Shown here piece after piece: positions 28,601 to 37,677 of a stretch of DNA of 64,000 nt. Within the stretch, counting starts at the first letter, position 1, and the number at the start of each line of letters is the position of its first letter. Below the pieces are notes generated by a model. That model searched no databases. It worked only from the letters and a program-made list of their open reading frames with translations, and was not told where the DNA came from. The stretch is from the NCBI GenBank assembly GCA_934792465.1, contig CAKVOK010000015.1, positions 4,043 to 68,042 on the forward strand, given 5' to 3'. The position numbers were made by a program, and so were the translations under genes. The DNA is from an uncultured Clostridia bacterium (GTDB taxonomy: Bacteria; Bacillota; Clostridia; RUG12999).

Positions 28601-28767
28601 GATATGACGCAAGCGGCAAGCTGACAGCTATTGAAATTAAAGCTGCACAGACGGTTAAAATGGGCAATGATACATTTGAATTTAATTCAATAGGTAAAGC
28701 CGATAATTATAAGGCATTTATCTGGAACAGCTCATATGCACCGATATGTTCAAGCGAAGCTAAATAA
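25642..28767 (+). CDS. Secreted multi-module beta-sandwich protein with an internal duplication
   Basis: 1041 residues. The signal sequence has a possible lipobox (MITGC), so it may be a lipoprotein; cleavage after ASA is the alternative. Modules: jelly-roll-like domain 1 (about 35-235) with an Ig-like domain (240-330); a near-identical jelly-roll 2 (333-540) with an Ig-like domain (545-635); a third, different jelly-roll (645-855) like that of the 28839 protein; another Ig-like domain (860-950); and a cap domain ending in AFIWNSS. The first two jelly-rolls share long identical runs (for example KSYGWDEYMFVADKANQKM), evidence of recent duplication. No catalytic motif is seen; a glycan-binding or wall role is likely. 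Confidence 0.75.
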   Translation: MRKRLGLFLAILMITGCMNGAASAESKAAANDAVYGYQSVDFENYKVGDVVITTPKTGPGQFSADGMLYGCVEGNTTNDSAEFVIAGDGNNKYIKITDKASGGADYLNFRMVNNNSALNDDMDYFVLKADVKNGDDEASALSYLGLFRNIRFNNGGKLATIDGTISYQLPKSYGWDEYMFVADKANQKMYTVVNGVITDIVCTDGAYASQNSFYYLQFSTQHSGGVGTFYIDNMEMYGVKKATNEVSCTLTPDENNKNVVWAEFTHPVKFSESNITADGATVASVTYENGKYKITSTGTENGYSLIISGVSDVFGTVCPNKEVSVGADNNRKFGYQKVDFENYNVGDAVITTPKSGPGQFSADGKLYGCVEGNTTNGSAEFVIAGDENNKYIKITDKAPSGADYLNFRMINNDSSLNDDMDYFVLKADVKNGDEEANALPYLGMMRGIRFNDGGKLEDISGAGTGTYQLPKSYGWDEYMFVADKANQKMYTVVNGVITDIVCTDNAYASQGSFYYLQFSTMYSGGVGTFYVDNMEMYGIKAEESKNICTVTPPAPGSNALEISFNYPTKLEKDNIIIAGGTTVANLSFENGKYIAELSGLAANNEYTVIINSVENIFGVASETLVTRFTTSDLEMEKTYLKTDDRFNGKEDFEHYNNVGIIASETNSTVDIVSNVSGKNIKDIWPTSTGSQGGVEYSLVKEGDNTVFKIGVPGIAKSGEYSTILQPKPDVNWSQEAAGKVYVYSAKFKSGGENESPFYLANIDGYLNIYCQDGRVGFTGKKLYKAFEPGEWVDFKYIVDCTGDMMKHYAIFNGRVIDSYEKNIEIKNGNPRFGVSYAVGGAENCSLYFDDIEIYTTLGISGNLKAELVKAEAKPGEGAVVKFNYPVLGFTAASVSSADEIDDVKQLSDGSWQIRFKAPLAAGSHSVVLSGISDVYGNTLDSAELSFNVVSGGSFEGISKMYVTADNVVIETSNTGAPIENASVIAAGYDASGKLTAIEIKAAQTVKMGNDTFEFNSIGKADNYKAFIWNSSYAPICSSEAK

Positions 28768-28780
28768 TAAAACAGGGAAT

Positions 28781-28806
28781 CCGGCGGTGTATAACCGCAC
28801 CGCCGG
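28781..28806 (+). other. Intergenic GC-rich hairpin
   Basis: CCGGCGGTG (28781-28789) and CACCGCCGG (28798-28806) form a perfect 9-bp stem without a T-tract, between two surface-protein genes. It is probably an mRNA processing or stability element. Confidence 0.5.
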
Positions 28807-28838
28807 AAAATGTGTTATAAAGTGTCAAGGAGAAAAGT

Positions 28839-30632
28839 ATGGCAAAAAATAGATTATATAAGCTGATAGTTCCGCTGCTGTGTATTACACTCGGCACGGG
28901 AGGAGTTTCGGCAAAGGAACACCTTTCGACAGGCGAAGGTTTCTTCGAAGGATATTCTGACTTTGAAGACTTTAATATCGGGGTTGCGGCAGATTCAAAA
29001 GGTGTATATACCAATATAAGAAATGCTTCGAATGCACTGAAAGATATATGGTCGCTGAATAAAACAAACGGCAACTTAAAGGTTGCGATAGACGAAACAG
29101 CAGATAAAGACGGAAATGCAACAAAAGCATTGCACTATTATGTTGAGGGTACGTCAAAAAGCGGAGATTCGGATTTGCTTTTGCAGGCACGCCCCGATAT
29201 TTCCGATTGGAATGCGAAAACCTTAGGCAAATATTATGTATATAAACTCAAATTCAAAAGCGGCGGTGACGGTCACGGATATTTTAAAGGCAATTATCCG
29301 AACAACTGGGCAGAATGTGCTACGATTGACTGGTCAACCGGCAAAGCAAATTTCGGAAGCCCTGCGGATAAAGAAGCGTTTGCACTTGACGAATGGGTTG
29401 ATTTTACATTCATAGTAGACCGCACGGGTGCAAAAGACGTGCAGTATATGCGTTTCAACAGTTCGGTCGGTGAAAAAGAATTTAGCCGTGAAGCACCGAA
29501 AAGAATGAATATAAAAAATTCCGAACCGAGATGGCTGATGTGGCTTTGCGGAGGCTCTTCCTCCCCCGAAAATCCGTCGCTCTATATTGACGATATAGAG
29601 ATATATGTAACAGATTATAAAATAAGCTGCCCCTTGGACGGCAAAACGGGAATTGAACCGTCAAAAACAATCACTCTCAATATTGAGGGAGATATTGACG
29701 AAGCGACTATTAATACAATAACGGTAACGGCAAACGGAGAAAATGCGGATATTGAGAATATAAGCTGCGAAAACGGAATATGCACGGTTACCCTGTCGGA
29801 AAAGATGAAAGATTTCAGCGAATATACGGTTGATTTCTCAAATGTATGCGGAGAAACCGGATTGAAAAAGGCTGTATCTCCGGCGGTATTCAGTACAACC
29901 GGCAAGCTGGAATTTACGGCTGCGGTTTCTGCCGAAAAGATGAGTGTAAACGCACTTACGGACGTTTCGGCTATCGGGAAAGGCATTATACAAACGACAT
30001 TTACAGCGGAAAATATAACAAACGTTACGGCAGAAAATGCGGTTTTATGCGCAAGACTCATGAAAGACGGAGAGATTATGGGCATGAATTATCAGGTGCA
30101 GAACATCGCATACGGCGAAAAAGCCGTACTTAAATCCGCATTTCTTGTGCCGGACGATACATATACAATAGAGCTCTGTGCGAAAAACTCATTAAACGGA
30201 ACGGTTTATTACACCGATATATATTCGGTAACGAAAAGCGGTATTACAACTACGAAAGCTCCGGAAGAAGAAAACTTCGCAAATATGAGCGAATCCGTTT
30301 CGGAAAGCGGCAAGGTTAAGTTTTATAATCTTACATTCGGCGAAAACGGGAAATCCGAAGAAATTTCTTTACTGAAACCGGGACTGACCGAAGCGGCGGC
30401 AAAGGTGGACGCACAGGGAGAAAAAATGCTCATCGGCGTGCTTAAAAAGGACAATGCGATAGCTGCCTTGTCGTATCATGTCCGGGATAAGGACGGAGCT
30501 TCAATGCACACGGCGATATATGTGCCGAACGATGGCAAATATACGTTTGAAACGTTTGTATGGAGCGATATACTCGGAACAACGGCATATATGCCGAAAA
30601 TCGGAATTTCATCTGATTCGGAGGGAAATTGA
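28839..30632 (+). CDS. Secreted jelly-roll/Ig-like surface protein
   Basis: 597 residues with a signal peptide (1-25). A jelly-roll module (about 35-255; FEDFNIG near the start, LYIDDIEIYV at the end) closely resembles the third module of the 25642 protein. An Ig-like Big_5-type domain (258-345) and a linker follow, then a cap domain (about 480-585) with TFETFVWSD. No active-site pattern is seen. It has AAGGAG before the ATG and is followed within four bases by the 30637 gene, so they are co-transcribed. It probably binds glycan or another surface protein. Confidence 0.7.
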   Translation: MAKNRLYKLIVPLLCITLGTGGVSAKEHLSTGEGFFEGYSDFEDFNIGVAADSKGVYTNIRNASNALKDIWSLNKTNGNLKVAIDETADKDGNATKALHYYVEGTSKSGDSDLLLQARPDISDWNAKTLGKYYVYKLKFKSGGDGHGYFKGNYPNNWAECATIDWSTGKANFGSPADKEAFALDEWVDFTFIVDRTGAKDVQYMRFNSSVGEKEFSREAPKRMNIKNSEPRWLMWLCGGSSSPENPSLYIDDIEIYVTDYKISCPLDGKTGIEPSKTITLNIEGDIDEATINTITVTANGENADIENISCENGICTVTLSEKMKDFSEYTVDFSNVCGETGLKKAVSPAVFSTTGKLEFTAAVSAEKMSVNALTDVSAIGKGIIQTTFTAENITNVTAENAVLCARLMKDGEIMGMNYQVQNIAYGEKAVLKSAFLVPDDTYTIELCAKNSLNGTVYYTDIYSVTKSGITTTKAPEEENFANMSESVSESGKVKFYNLTFGENGKSEEISLLKPGLTEAAAKVDAQGEKMLIGVLKKDNAIAALSYHVRDKDGASMHTAIYVPNDGKYTFETFVWSDILGTTAYMPKIGISSDSEGN

Positions 30633-30636
30633 CGTT

Positions 30637-33600
30637 ATGGCAAAACGATTACTGGCTATATTATTGCTTGCGGTAATTGCCGCAAGCGGCGGCATTGTTT
30701 GTGCCGAAGAAAATGCAGAAAATCTTACTGTTTTTCGCTGTGATGACTTTGAAGATTATGAAACCGGTACGCTTTGCGAGGGCTCAAAGGTATATCCGCT
30801 TGAAGGCGAAAACGCAGGAACGGGCGTAAAAAGAAGCGACGGCGGAAACTTTAAAAATGTTAATGCAGAGGGCAAAGGTGGTTTTGCGCTTTCTTTGAAC
30901 AGCGGCATAAACGGCAGCATGGTAAAAACCAAGGGCACTGACGGAAGAGATACAAATGCCGTTCAGATTATGCGTACAAAAGGAGCTTCCGTAAGCTCGG
31001 CGAAGCTTTCACTGAATCCTTTTTCAGATATATCTACAGCGCATCTTAAATATTCTATAGATATACGAAACGGCGGAAAATGCGGAAATCCGGGAGAACC
31101 GGGATATACAAAAGCCGTAAACAATTATTTCGGCAGCCTGACGCTGCTCGGAATTACGCTTAATTTCAGCGATAAAAGCATAAAATTCGGCGGCAGCATG
31201 ACGTCAAATCCGCCGGTGTCGGACAAATTGATTGAACGTGTTTTGCCGGACAACGGCGAATGGTTTACGCTTATTGTGGACATTGACGCATTAAGCGGCA
31301 AAGCAGCTGTGTATATAAACGACAGAAAAGCCGGCGAACAGACATACGGCGGCAGATACAAGAAAATAAGCGGTGCAGAGCTTTCTGTCAGCATGGGAGA
31401 ATCCAAAACGGATGAAAATGCCGTGTATCTTGATAATATCAAAATAGAAAAAAGCAGCATGACGGCTGACGAACTGGAAAGATATTATGCGGATGGGCTT
31501 TTTAAACCGTTGGGCGAAAATGCATTCGTTATGTATCCCGGAAGCCCGAAGGTATATTTCGGCGACAGCGTGGGATATTTCAGCGAGGACGGCAGCCTTG
31601 CGCCTCTGATGTCGGACGGCAAAATCTATGCTCCGATAAGATATGTTGCGGAAAAATACGGATATACCGTTTCATGGGAAAATGAATCGGCTGTCTTAAA
31701 AGGCGAGAAGAATATTGAAATTCATATCGGGTCGCTTGCATATACCGTGAACGGCGAAAATACTTTGGGAAGTGCCGCTCCGATAATAGAAAACAATGCG
31801 ACATATGTGGAGATAAACGATATTGCGATGCTGTTTGACAAAACGGCAAAAACAGATGAATCCGGACTTTCGGTTATCGTAAAAGGTCCGGAGAACGTAA
31901 AAGGACTTGACAAGCTTGTGGAACTTTATCCGGAAGCAAGCCTCGGATTTGAGGTTGAGGGCGGCTGGTATACGCAGGCGGACCTCACAAAGGCAGCAAA
32001 CTGCTCCGTTGAGGATTTGGCAGTGACATGGGGTGTCGGCGGCAGAGTAAATCAGGGCACAAGCTATGAAATGCAGCGATACGGCGGAATAGAGCGTTCG
32101 ACGGAGCACGTAAAGAGCGGAAAATATTCCGGCAAATGGGCAAATCATCATTATTACCCTACGCTTATGTCGAACGGCGTTCCGACGGACTGGACGCAGT
32201 ACAACACTCTTTCGTTCTGGGTTTGGTCTGACGTGGCGACAGGCGAGAGAATAACGGTAGGTGCGGTTTCAAATCCGCATGAAAACTACAGCGACTACTC
32301 AATGGGCGAATCCACAGTGAATTTCTTATATACACAGTTCTTAGTGGATTTCACAGGTTGGAAACATATCGAAATGCCGCTTGCGGATTTCAAAAAAAGC
32401 ACCGAACAGACGATAGGCTTCGGCAAGGTTGACGGCTTGTATTTTTATACGAGAGCGTTCGACTACGAACCGTATCCGCAGACAGTGTTATATCTTGACG
32501 ATATACGCCTTGAAGTTTTAAGCGCGGAACAGCAGAAAGAAGCTACGGTAAATTATCGTGCATCGCTGGACGAAAAAGACGAAAAGCTTGCGGAACCGAA
32601 AGACTACGTACTTGACGTACCGGACTTGTTCCGTGATGTGAGTCTTGTTGATTACGGATATATTCTGGAATATAAAAAGGCTATCCAAAACGGAGATACA
32701 AGCGTTCAGCCGAAGCTGGACGTAATATACAAGCAGTACGGCATTAAAAACGATACGTACAAATATTCCGATTTAGTGGTAACGGATAAGATTGATATTG
32801 GCAAAGAAGAACTCAGCATGGATAAGGTAAACTGGAACCATAAGTTCCCGGAGGTGCTGAATCAGCCTAAAAACGGCAGAATCGAAATGCAGGCATATTT
32901 CAAGGAAGCACGTGCCATGTACGGCTACAATCCGAAATTTTTGCCGGCGGTTACCACAAGCCACAACGGCTTCAGATTCATGTTTTACGGGAACCGTGCA
33001 ATTGAATATGCCGATTATGAGGGTAATTGGCATTTCTACGACCTTTCGGCGCAGATAGACCGTTTCTGCCGCGAAACGCTGAAGCTTGATAAATATACGG
33101 TTCGTGACGGCGGATTTTATGATGAAACCAAAATGCGGTTTGATAAAGACGGCGACGCATATGCCGTGATTATGGTTCAGGGAACGACAACAGAGGGCGG
33201 TTCGATGGTTACAAGTATTCTGGCGCATTCGAGAGATAATCTGAAAAGCTGGAAATTTTACCGTCTGCCCCGACCGTTTGCAAAAATGGAGATTCTCGAT
33301 ACGCATAACAAGGATTGTCTGAATGACCCTCCGGTTATAATGTTCCACAATTACTGGAGCAACAATGATGACCAGACAGGCTCGTTCGTGATTCCGGAAA
33401 AACAGTCGGACGGTATGCTTGTAATTCCGGAGGAAACGCTGTATTGCGACAAGCCGGTAATCTGTACGTCGCAACATTCCGGCAAGGCGAATTTCTGTGT
33501 TACCATAGGAAACAAAGTATTCTTTGTATACGGTGTATGCTGGAGTGAGGACAGAAGCGAAGAAAAGAAACAGCTTGCGTATTCGGCGATGCCGAAAGGA

Positions 33601-34356
33601 CATCCGATGCAGGCACTGCTCGACGGCGAGCTTTCAAAATATACCAAAATACCGGGCGTGCCGACATATATAGTGGAATATGACAAGACGGAAAAAACAA
33701 TCTCCGATCCCGTATTCCTGGGTTATGCCGGTTCGGAATATTGGGACGCTCATAACTGGGCATCAATTGCCGTTGATTCCGAGGGCAAGCTGAATGTATT
33801 TTTAATCGGACATCATTTTCCGCTTTTATATACAAAAAGCAAAAATCCTGCCGATATATCGGAATGGGAGCCTATTGAGGCAATAAGCAGCGGTATTTCC
33901 TATGCGTCCATGAATATCGACAAAAACGATACGATATATGCGGTTACGAGAAATTCCAATGACGGATATATATTCAATATTTGCCTTGAAAAAAAAGAAA
34001 AAGGCGGTCAGTGGGAAGAAAGCAAGATTGTTCAGTATTGGAAACAATATTATATGGTATGGAACGATGATATTTATATGGATCCCGAGGACGGAGCGCT
34101 GTTTGTTACGTTCAGGAGTAAGGCGAGTTGGATGGAATTGTATGCCGATGAATGGGCGGCAAAGGATTTCATATTCCCGGAACAGTCGCAGCGCCTTACA
34201 GATGTTTCACCTGTAGGCACGGCGAAAGTGCCTGTACGTCAGTATGCCAATGCCGGCAGCACAATTCGAGGCGAGCATACCGGAGTTGTAAGCTACGACG
34301 GCGGAAATACATGGAAACTTGTTACAACGGAAGACTATATACCAAAAAAGAAATAG
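30637..34356 (+). CDS. Secreted BNR-4 propeller protein with copper-amine-oxidase-like domain
   Basis: About 1239 residues from ATG 30637 (GAGGG 11 bases upstream; the longer in-frame extension has no signal peptide and overlaps the previous gene). Order: signal peptide (1-25), jelly-roll module (30-275), a CuAO_N-type domain (about 290-420; DGKIYAPIRYVAEKYG and YTVNGE), a carbohydrate-binding-like sandwich (435-625, ending VLYLDDIRLE) and a BNR-4 propeller (720-1235) with DAHNWASIAVDSEG and IGHH near 1040. The sandwich and propeller parallel the 12644 protein. As there, a lyase or hydrolase acting on rhamnose/uronic acid glycans is possible but unproven. CuAO_N domains are common wall-associated structural modules in Firmicutes. 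Confidence 0.8.
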   Translation: MAKRLLAILLLAVIAASGGIVCAEENAENLTVFRCDDFEDYETGTLCEGSKVYPLEGENAGTGVKRSDGGNFKNVNAEGKGGFALSLNSGINGSMVKTKGTDGRDTNAVQIMRTKGASVSSAKLSLNPFSDISTAHLKYSIDIRNGGKCGNPGEPGYTKAVNNYFGSLTLLGITLNFSDKSIKFGGSMTSNPPVSDKLIERVLPDNGEWFTLIVDIDALSGKAAVYINDRKAGEQTYGGRYKKISGAELSVSMGESKTDENAVYLDNIKIEKSSMTADELERYYADGLFKPLGENAFVMYPGSPKVYFGDSVGYFSEDGSLAPLMSDGKIYAPIRYVAEKYGYTVSWENESAVLKGEKNIEIHIGSLAYTVNGENTLGSAAPIIENNATYVEINDIAMLFDKTAKTDESGLSVIVKGPENVKGLDKLVELYPEASLGFEVEGGWYTQADLTKAANCSVEDLAVTWGVGGRVNQGTSYEMQRYGGIERSTEHVKSGKYSGKWANHHYYPTLMSNGVPTDWTQYNTLSFWVWSDVATGERITVGAVSNPHENYSDYSMGESTVNFLYTQFLVDFTGWKHIEMPLADFKKSTEQTIGFGKVDGLYFYTRAFDYEPYPQTVLYLDDIRLEVLSAEQQKEATVNYRASLDEKDEKLAEPKDYVLDVPDLFRDVSLVDYGYILEYKKAIQNGDTSVQPKLDVIYKQYGIKNDTYKYSDLVVTDKIDIGKEELSMDKVNWNHKFPEVLNQPKNGRIEMQAYFKEARAMYGYNPKFLPAVTTSHNGFRFMFYGNRAIEYADYEGNWHFYDLSAQIDRFCRETLKLDKYTVRDGGFYDETKMRFDKDGDAYAVIMVQGTTTEGGSMVTSILAHSRDNLKSWKFYRLPRPFAKMEILDTHNKDCLNDPPVIMFHNYWSNNDDQTGSFVIPEKQSDGMLVIPEETLYCDKPVICTSQHSGKANFCVTIGNKVFFVYGVCWSEDRSEEKKQLAYSAMPKGHPMQALLDGELSKYTKIPGVPTYIVEYDKTEKTISDPVFLGYAGSEYWDAHNWASIAVDSEGKLNVFLIGHHFPLLYTKSKNPADISEWEPIEAISSGISYASMNIDKNDTIYAVTRNSNDGYIFNICLEKKEKGGQWEESKIVQYWKQYYMVWNDDIYMDPEDGALFVTFRSKASWMELYADEWAAKDFIFPEQSQRLTDVSPVGTAKVPVRQYANAGSTIRGEHTGVVSYDGGNTWKLVTTEDYIPKKK

Positions 34357-34361
34357 TATAC

Positions 34362-34416
34362 AGGGGCTGTATAAAAATGCACAGACCGCATAAAGCACTA
34401 TTTTTTTAAAGCCCCT
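34362..34416. repeat. Imperfect 18-bp palindrome
   Basis: AGGGGCTGTATAAAAATG (34362-34379) and its imperfect complement ending AAAGCCCCT (34399-34416) match at 15 of 18 positions. It lies between the 30637 gene and a terminator, and may be a first terminator stem or a remnant of a mobile element end. Confidence 0.45.
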
Positions 34417-34419
34417 AAA

Positions 34420-34465
34420 GAGGGTGCAGCAAAGCGAAAACGTTTTTGCTACACCCTCACTTTTC
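34420..34465 (+). terminator. Terminator after the surface-protein operon
   Basis: GAGGGTGCAGCAAA (34420-34433) pairs with TTTGCTACACCCTC (34445-34458), one mismatch, followed by ACTTTTC. The core matches the thrS terminator hairpin. Confidence 0.7.
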
Positions 34466-34481
34466 AAATACGGAGGAAAAC

Positions 34482-36707
34482 ATGGAAAATTTAAAAAAAG
34501 CATTTTCTTTTATAAAAGGAAATATTGAAATAAAACCTTATATATGTGATGAAAAAGGTAAAAAAATCGACATTGCATATCATGCGGAAGTCAACGAAAA
34601 ATATTCAACGGTGCACATTTCGTCCGAAAGCAGTCTTTGGCGTGACGACTGGTATATAAATTATAACGACAATGAAACGATATGCAAGCGTGTAACGGAG
34701 AATATATCGGGGAAAACGCTGAAAATCAAAGAATCGGGATTTACGGTTTCGGGGATTGATTTCGGAAAAGATACGCATGACGATTATTTTTATCACCCAG
34801 AAAACGCAAGAATTTATGAAACACTGACATTTCCGATAGACTATTCGAGAGATAAAGACAGCGCAAACAATTCCGAATTTGATGTGCAGGCAGGCACAAA
34901 ATGGGCGGATGCCGAAGTGGTTTCGGAAAGAATAGGCGCAAGCCCGTATCAGCCGTTTCCGGCAATTTTAATCGGCAATTACAAATCATGTTACGGTATA
35001 GTCCACGGCACGCTGAGTCAGAAAATATTTTTTCATAATTATTTGTTGAAGCATGAAAACGGCACAGTTACCCTTGATGTGCTTTCATCATTTAAAGATG
35101 TCGGCGCTCTCGAAGCGGAAAACGGCAGAATATTAACAGACGAATGGTATTTCGGCAAAACAGACCATGCGGAAAATTTTGAAAGAATATTTGAAAATTA
35201 TACGCCGTATTTGAGAAAACGTCTTGCCGGAGCTGCCGGGAAATCGGAGGCAAACAGAAAATATGTTTCGTGGGGCTCGTGGAACGACGGAATTTTCCGT
35301 AACGTGAGCGAAGAGCTTATTTTGAAGGAAGCAAGGTTTTTGCGGAAAAATTTCCCTACGGTAAAATGGATTCAGCTTGATGACGGATATTCGCATATGA
35401 AAAAAATCGCACACGGACTCGGTGTTCCGTATGAGGGCGATGCGGGAATAGATTCGGGAAAATTCCCTCACGGATTGAGATATTATACGGATGAAATAAG
35501 AAAACTCGGATTGCACCCGTCAATCTGGGTCGGCGGATTTTGTCCGTGCGATACGCCGATATACAAAGAGCACCCGGAATGGTTTATAGATTATACATAC
35601 AGGATAAGCACAACACAGCCGCTTGACGTCAGCATAGACGAAGTGCGTGAATACATGAAAAATGCTATTAAAAAACTGGTGCTTGAATACGGTTTTGACG
35701 GAGTTAAACACGATTTCTGGAGCTATGCATTCGAGGACAGTCACGATTTGTATAAAAACAGGAACCGTTCAGGATATGAAAACAGGCGGTGGTGGCTGCG
35801 TACAATACGTGACTGTATTCCGGAGGACGGATATTTGCAGACAGGCTGCGACCTCGTTATGGCAAATCCGTTTTTAAGCGAATTTTTTACAAATTACCGC
35901 TACGGTATAGATATTTCCGGCGGCAATTGGGAATATGTGAAAACAAGTATGCAATGGGGTGCGGTATGCTTTGCAACGCATACGGGAGATTTGTTTGCAC
36001 CGAACAGCGATTCGATAGGACTTTTGCCGTCCCTTTCCGAAACGGAAGCTATGTTCTGCATAAATTATTGCATGACCACACATTCGCTTGTGGAGATTGC
36101 CGGTAAGCTCAGCGAATCCAAAGACGAAAACAGGCTGAAAAATCTGAAAAAAGCCGTCTGCAATCCGAACAACGGTCAGGATGTGTATTTTGTGGGTTTC
36201 GACTATCGCCGCAGCGGACGTTCGATTCCGCAGATTATGTATTTTAAGACGCCGCATTTTTCGTGTAAAGAAAATGCAGCCTGTATACCTGTGAGAACTG
36301 TGGGATTTTTCAATATTGATGAAGAAAAAAAGACGTTTACGGTGAAACTTTCGGATATGGGACTTTCTGATGGAAAATATATTGCAACGGACGTATGGAG
36401 CGGAGAAAGCTTTGAATTTAAAACCGAATTTTCGGTTTCTGCGGAAGCGCACGGAAGCCGTTTGATTGCCGTAAGCCGCTGCGAGGGAATACAGCTGCTT
36501 GACGCAAACGTAAGAATTTTGTCTGCCGAATCAAACGAAAATTCGATTACGTTTGAAACGGATTATGCTTCCGACGATGCGGAACTTCTGTTTAACAGAG
36601 CACCGAAAAAGCTGCTGTTTGACGGTGAAATACTGCCGTGCATAATAACCGGCGGCAAAGCAGAATGCAGGCACCTCGGCAAAGGTACGGTAATTGCGGA
36701 ATTTTAA
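34482..36707 (+). CDS. GH36-like alpha-galactosidase (clan GH-D)
   Basis: About 741 residues without a signal peptide, so cytoplasmic. An amino-terminal beta-sandwich (1-260) precedes the TIM barrel, with WIQLDDGYS near residues 302-310 and the KHD nucleophile region GVKHDFW (D411). The block YRYGIDISGG probably contains the acid/base Asp. A small beta domain ends the protein. GH36 enzymes release alpha-galactose or act on raffinose-type sugars; related GH-D members act on N-acetylgalactosamine. Start: ATG 34482 behind CGGAGG; the longer in-frame start lies within the terminator. It would process imported oligosaccharides. The exact sugar is not certain. Confidence 0.85.
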   Translation: MENLKKAFSFIKGNIEIKPYICDEKGKKIDIAYHAEVNEKYSTVHISSESSLWRDDWYINYNDNETICKRVTENISGKTLKIKESGFTVSGIDFGKDTHDDYFYHPENARIYETLTFPIDYSRDKDSANNSEFDVQAGTKWADAEVVSERIGASPYQPFPAILIGNYKSCYGIVHGTLSQKIFFHNYLLKHENGTVTLDVLSSFKDVGALEAENGRILTDEWYFGKTDHAENFERIFENYTPYLRKRLAGAAGKSEANRKYVSWGSWNDGIFRNVSEELILKEARFLRKNFPTVKWIQLDDGYSHMKKIAHGLGVPYEGDAGIDSGKFPHGLRYYTDEIRKLGLHPSIWVGGFCPCDTPIYKEHPEWFIDYTYRISTTQPLDVSIDEVREYMKNAIKKLVLEYGFDGVKHDFWSYAFEDSHDLYKNRNRSGYENRRWWLRTIRDCIPEDGYLQTGCDLVMANPFLSEFFTNYRYGIDISGGNWEYVKTSMQWGAVCFATHTGDLFAPNSDSIGLLPSLSETEAMFCINYCMTTHSLVEIAGKLSESKDENRLKNLKKAVCNPNNGQDVYFVGFDYRRSGRSIPQIMYFKTPHFSCKENAACIPVRTVGFFNIDEEKKTFTVKLSDMGLSDGKYIATDVWSGESFEFKTEFSVSAEAHGSRLIAVSRCEGIQLLDANVRILSAESNENSITFETDYASDDAELLFNRAPKKLLFDGEILPCIITGGKAECRHLGKGTVIAEF

Positions 36708-36720
36708 TTAAAAAAGAGTA

Positions 36721-36749
36721 TTTACAATTTTCGTATTTTATGCTATACT
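36721..36749 (+). promoter_or_regulatory. Promoter of the acyltransferase-like gene
   Basis: TTTACA (36721-36726), 17 bases, TATACT (36744-36749). Confidence 0.72.
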
Positions 36750-36783
36750 ATATTTACAATATGACAGAATGGAGATTAACATT

Positions 36784-37665
36784 ATGATACGTTCTTTTTG
36801 CAATGAAATGGAGTTTCCGAAAGAAGCGGAGGAAATTTTTTCGGAAACATATGATAAGCTGCTTGCCGATAAAAATTCATTAAGCAGAATATATGAAATT
36901 ATGGATTCGTATTTTATGGGCAGCGACGATTCGCACGTGGCGGCACTGGAAGAAATCGCCGACAAGCTCGGCGTACATAAATATACGCTTAATATGGTGT
37001 TTTTGATTATGTCGGCAAAGCCGCTTAAATATATGTATTATATAAAAGGGTATTCGGACGAGGTTTATCATAATACCATGAAAGATTTGCGTTATAAGCT
37101 TGATGAATGTTTTAAACGTCATGGTGTGTGGGGAACATACGAGCTTGAATGGTATCGTTTTTTCATGAAATGCGGTATATTTGCGCTCGGACGTATGCAG
37201 TTTCAGCCTATGGTTTCGGAAGAAGATTACGGAGATTATACAAAGAAAGGCGATACGGTCTATGTATGCCATATCCCGTCGGGTTCATCGCTTAAAATCG
37301 AGGATGTTTACGATTCCCTGGACAAGGCATATGAATTTTTCGGCGGCGAGGGTGAAATGACGTTCAGGTGTACTTCGTGGCTTTTTTATCCGCCGCAGTA
37401 TGAGATGTACAAACCAGGTTCAAACCTGCGCAATTTCTATGATATATGGGAAATGAGCGCTTCCGATACTACCAATTCAAATTTTTGGAGAGTGTTTTAC
37501 AAAGAGCCCGATGCGGAACTGTCGGAAATTGTTCCGAAAACAAGTCTTGAAAAGAGCTTGCTGGAGCATATGAAAAACGGCGGTACAATGGGATATGCAA
37601 GGGGATATTTGAAATATTGCCCGAAATATCACGGGAAAATGAATCACGGGAAAGTAAAGGAATAG
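36784..37665 (+). CDS. Acyltransferase-domain protein (GNAT-like C-terminal domain, DUF5596 type)
   Basis: A 293-residue cytoplasmic protein. An amino-terminal helical half (about 1-125) is followed by a domain whose core (CHIPSG, SLDKAYEFFGG, CTSWLFYPP near residues 160-210) matches my recollection of the GNAT-like C-terminal domain in clostridial acyltransferase-domain proteins. The substrate is unknown. I use ATG 36784, which has GGAG at 36771-36774; the ATG at 36769 lies within that site. It is a single-gene transcript facing the two-component genes, with a shared bidirectional terminator. A link to glycan use is only positional. Confidence 0.65.
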   Translation: MIRSFCNEMEFPKEAEEIFSETYDKLLADKNSLSRIYEIMDSYFMGSDDSHVAALEEIADKLGVHKYTLNMVFLIMSAKPLKYMYYIKGYSDEVYHNTMKDLRYKLDECFKRHGVWGTYELEWYRFFMKCGIFALGRMQFQPMVSEEDYGDYTKKGDTVYVCHIPSGSSLKIEDVYDSLDKAYEFFGGEGEMTFRCTSWLFYPPQYEMYKPGSNLRNFYDIWEMSASDTTNSNFWRVFYKEPDAELSEIVPKTSLEKSLLEHMKNGGTMGYARGYLKYCPKYHGKMNHGKVKE

Positions 37666-37677
37666 CTTTATAAAAGT

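Noticed and set aside
30478..30636. Upstream extension of the 30637 protein
   Set aside because: It overlaps the preceding gene in another frame and would remove the signal peptide from the amino end.
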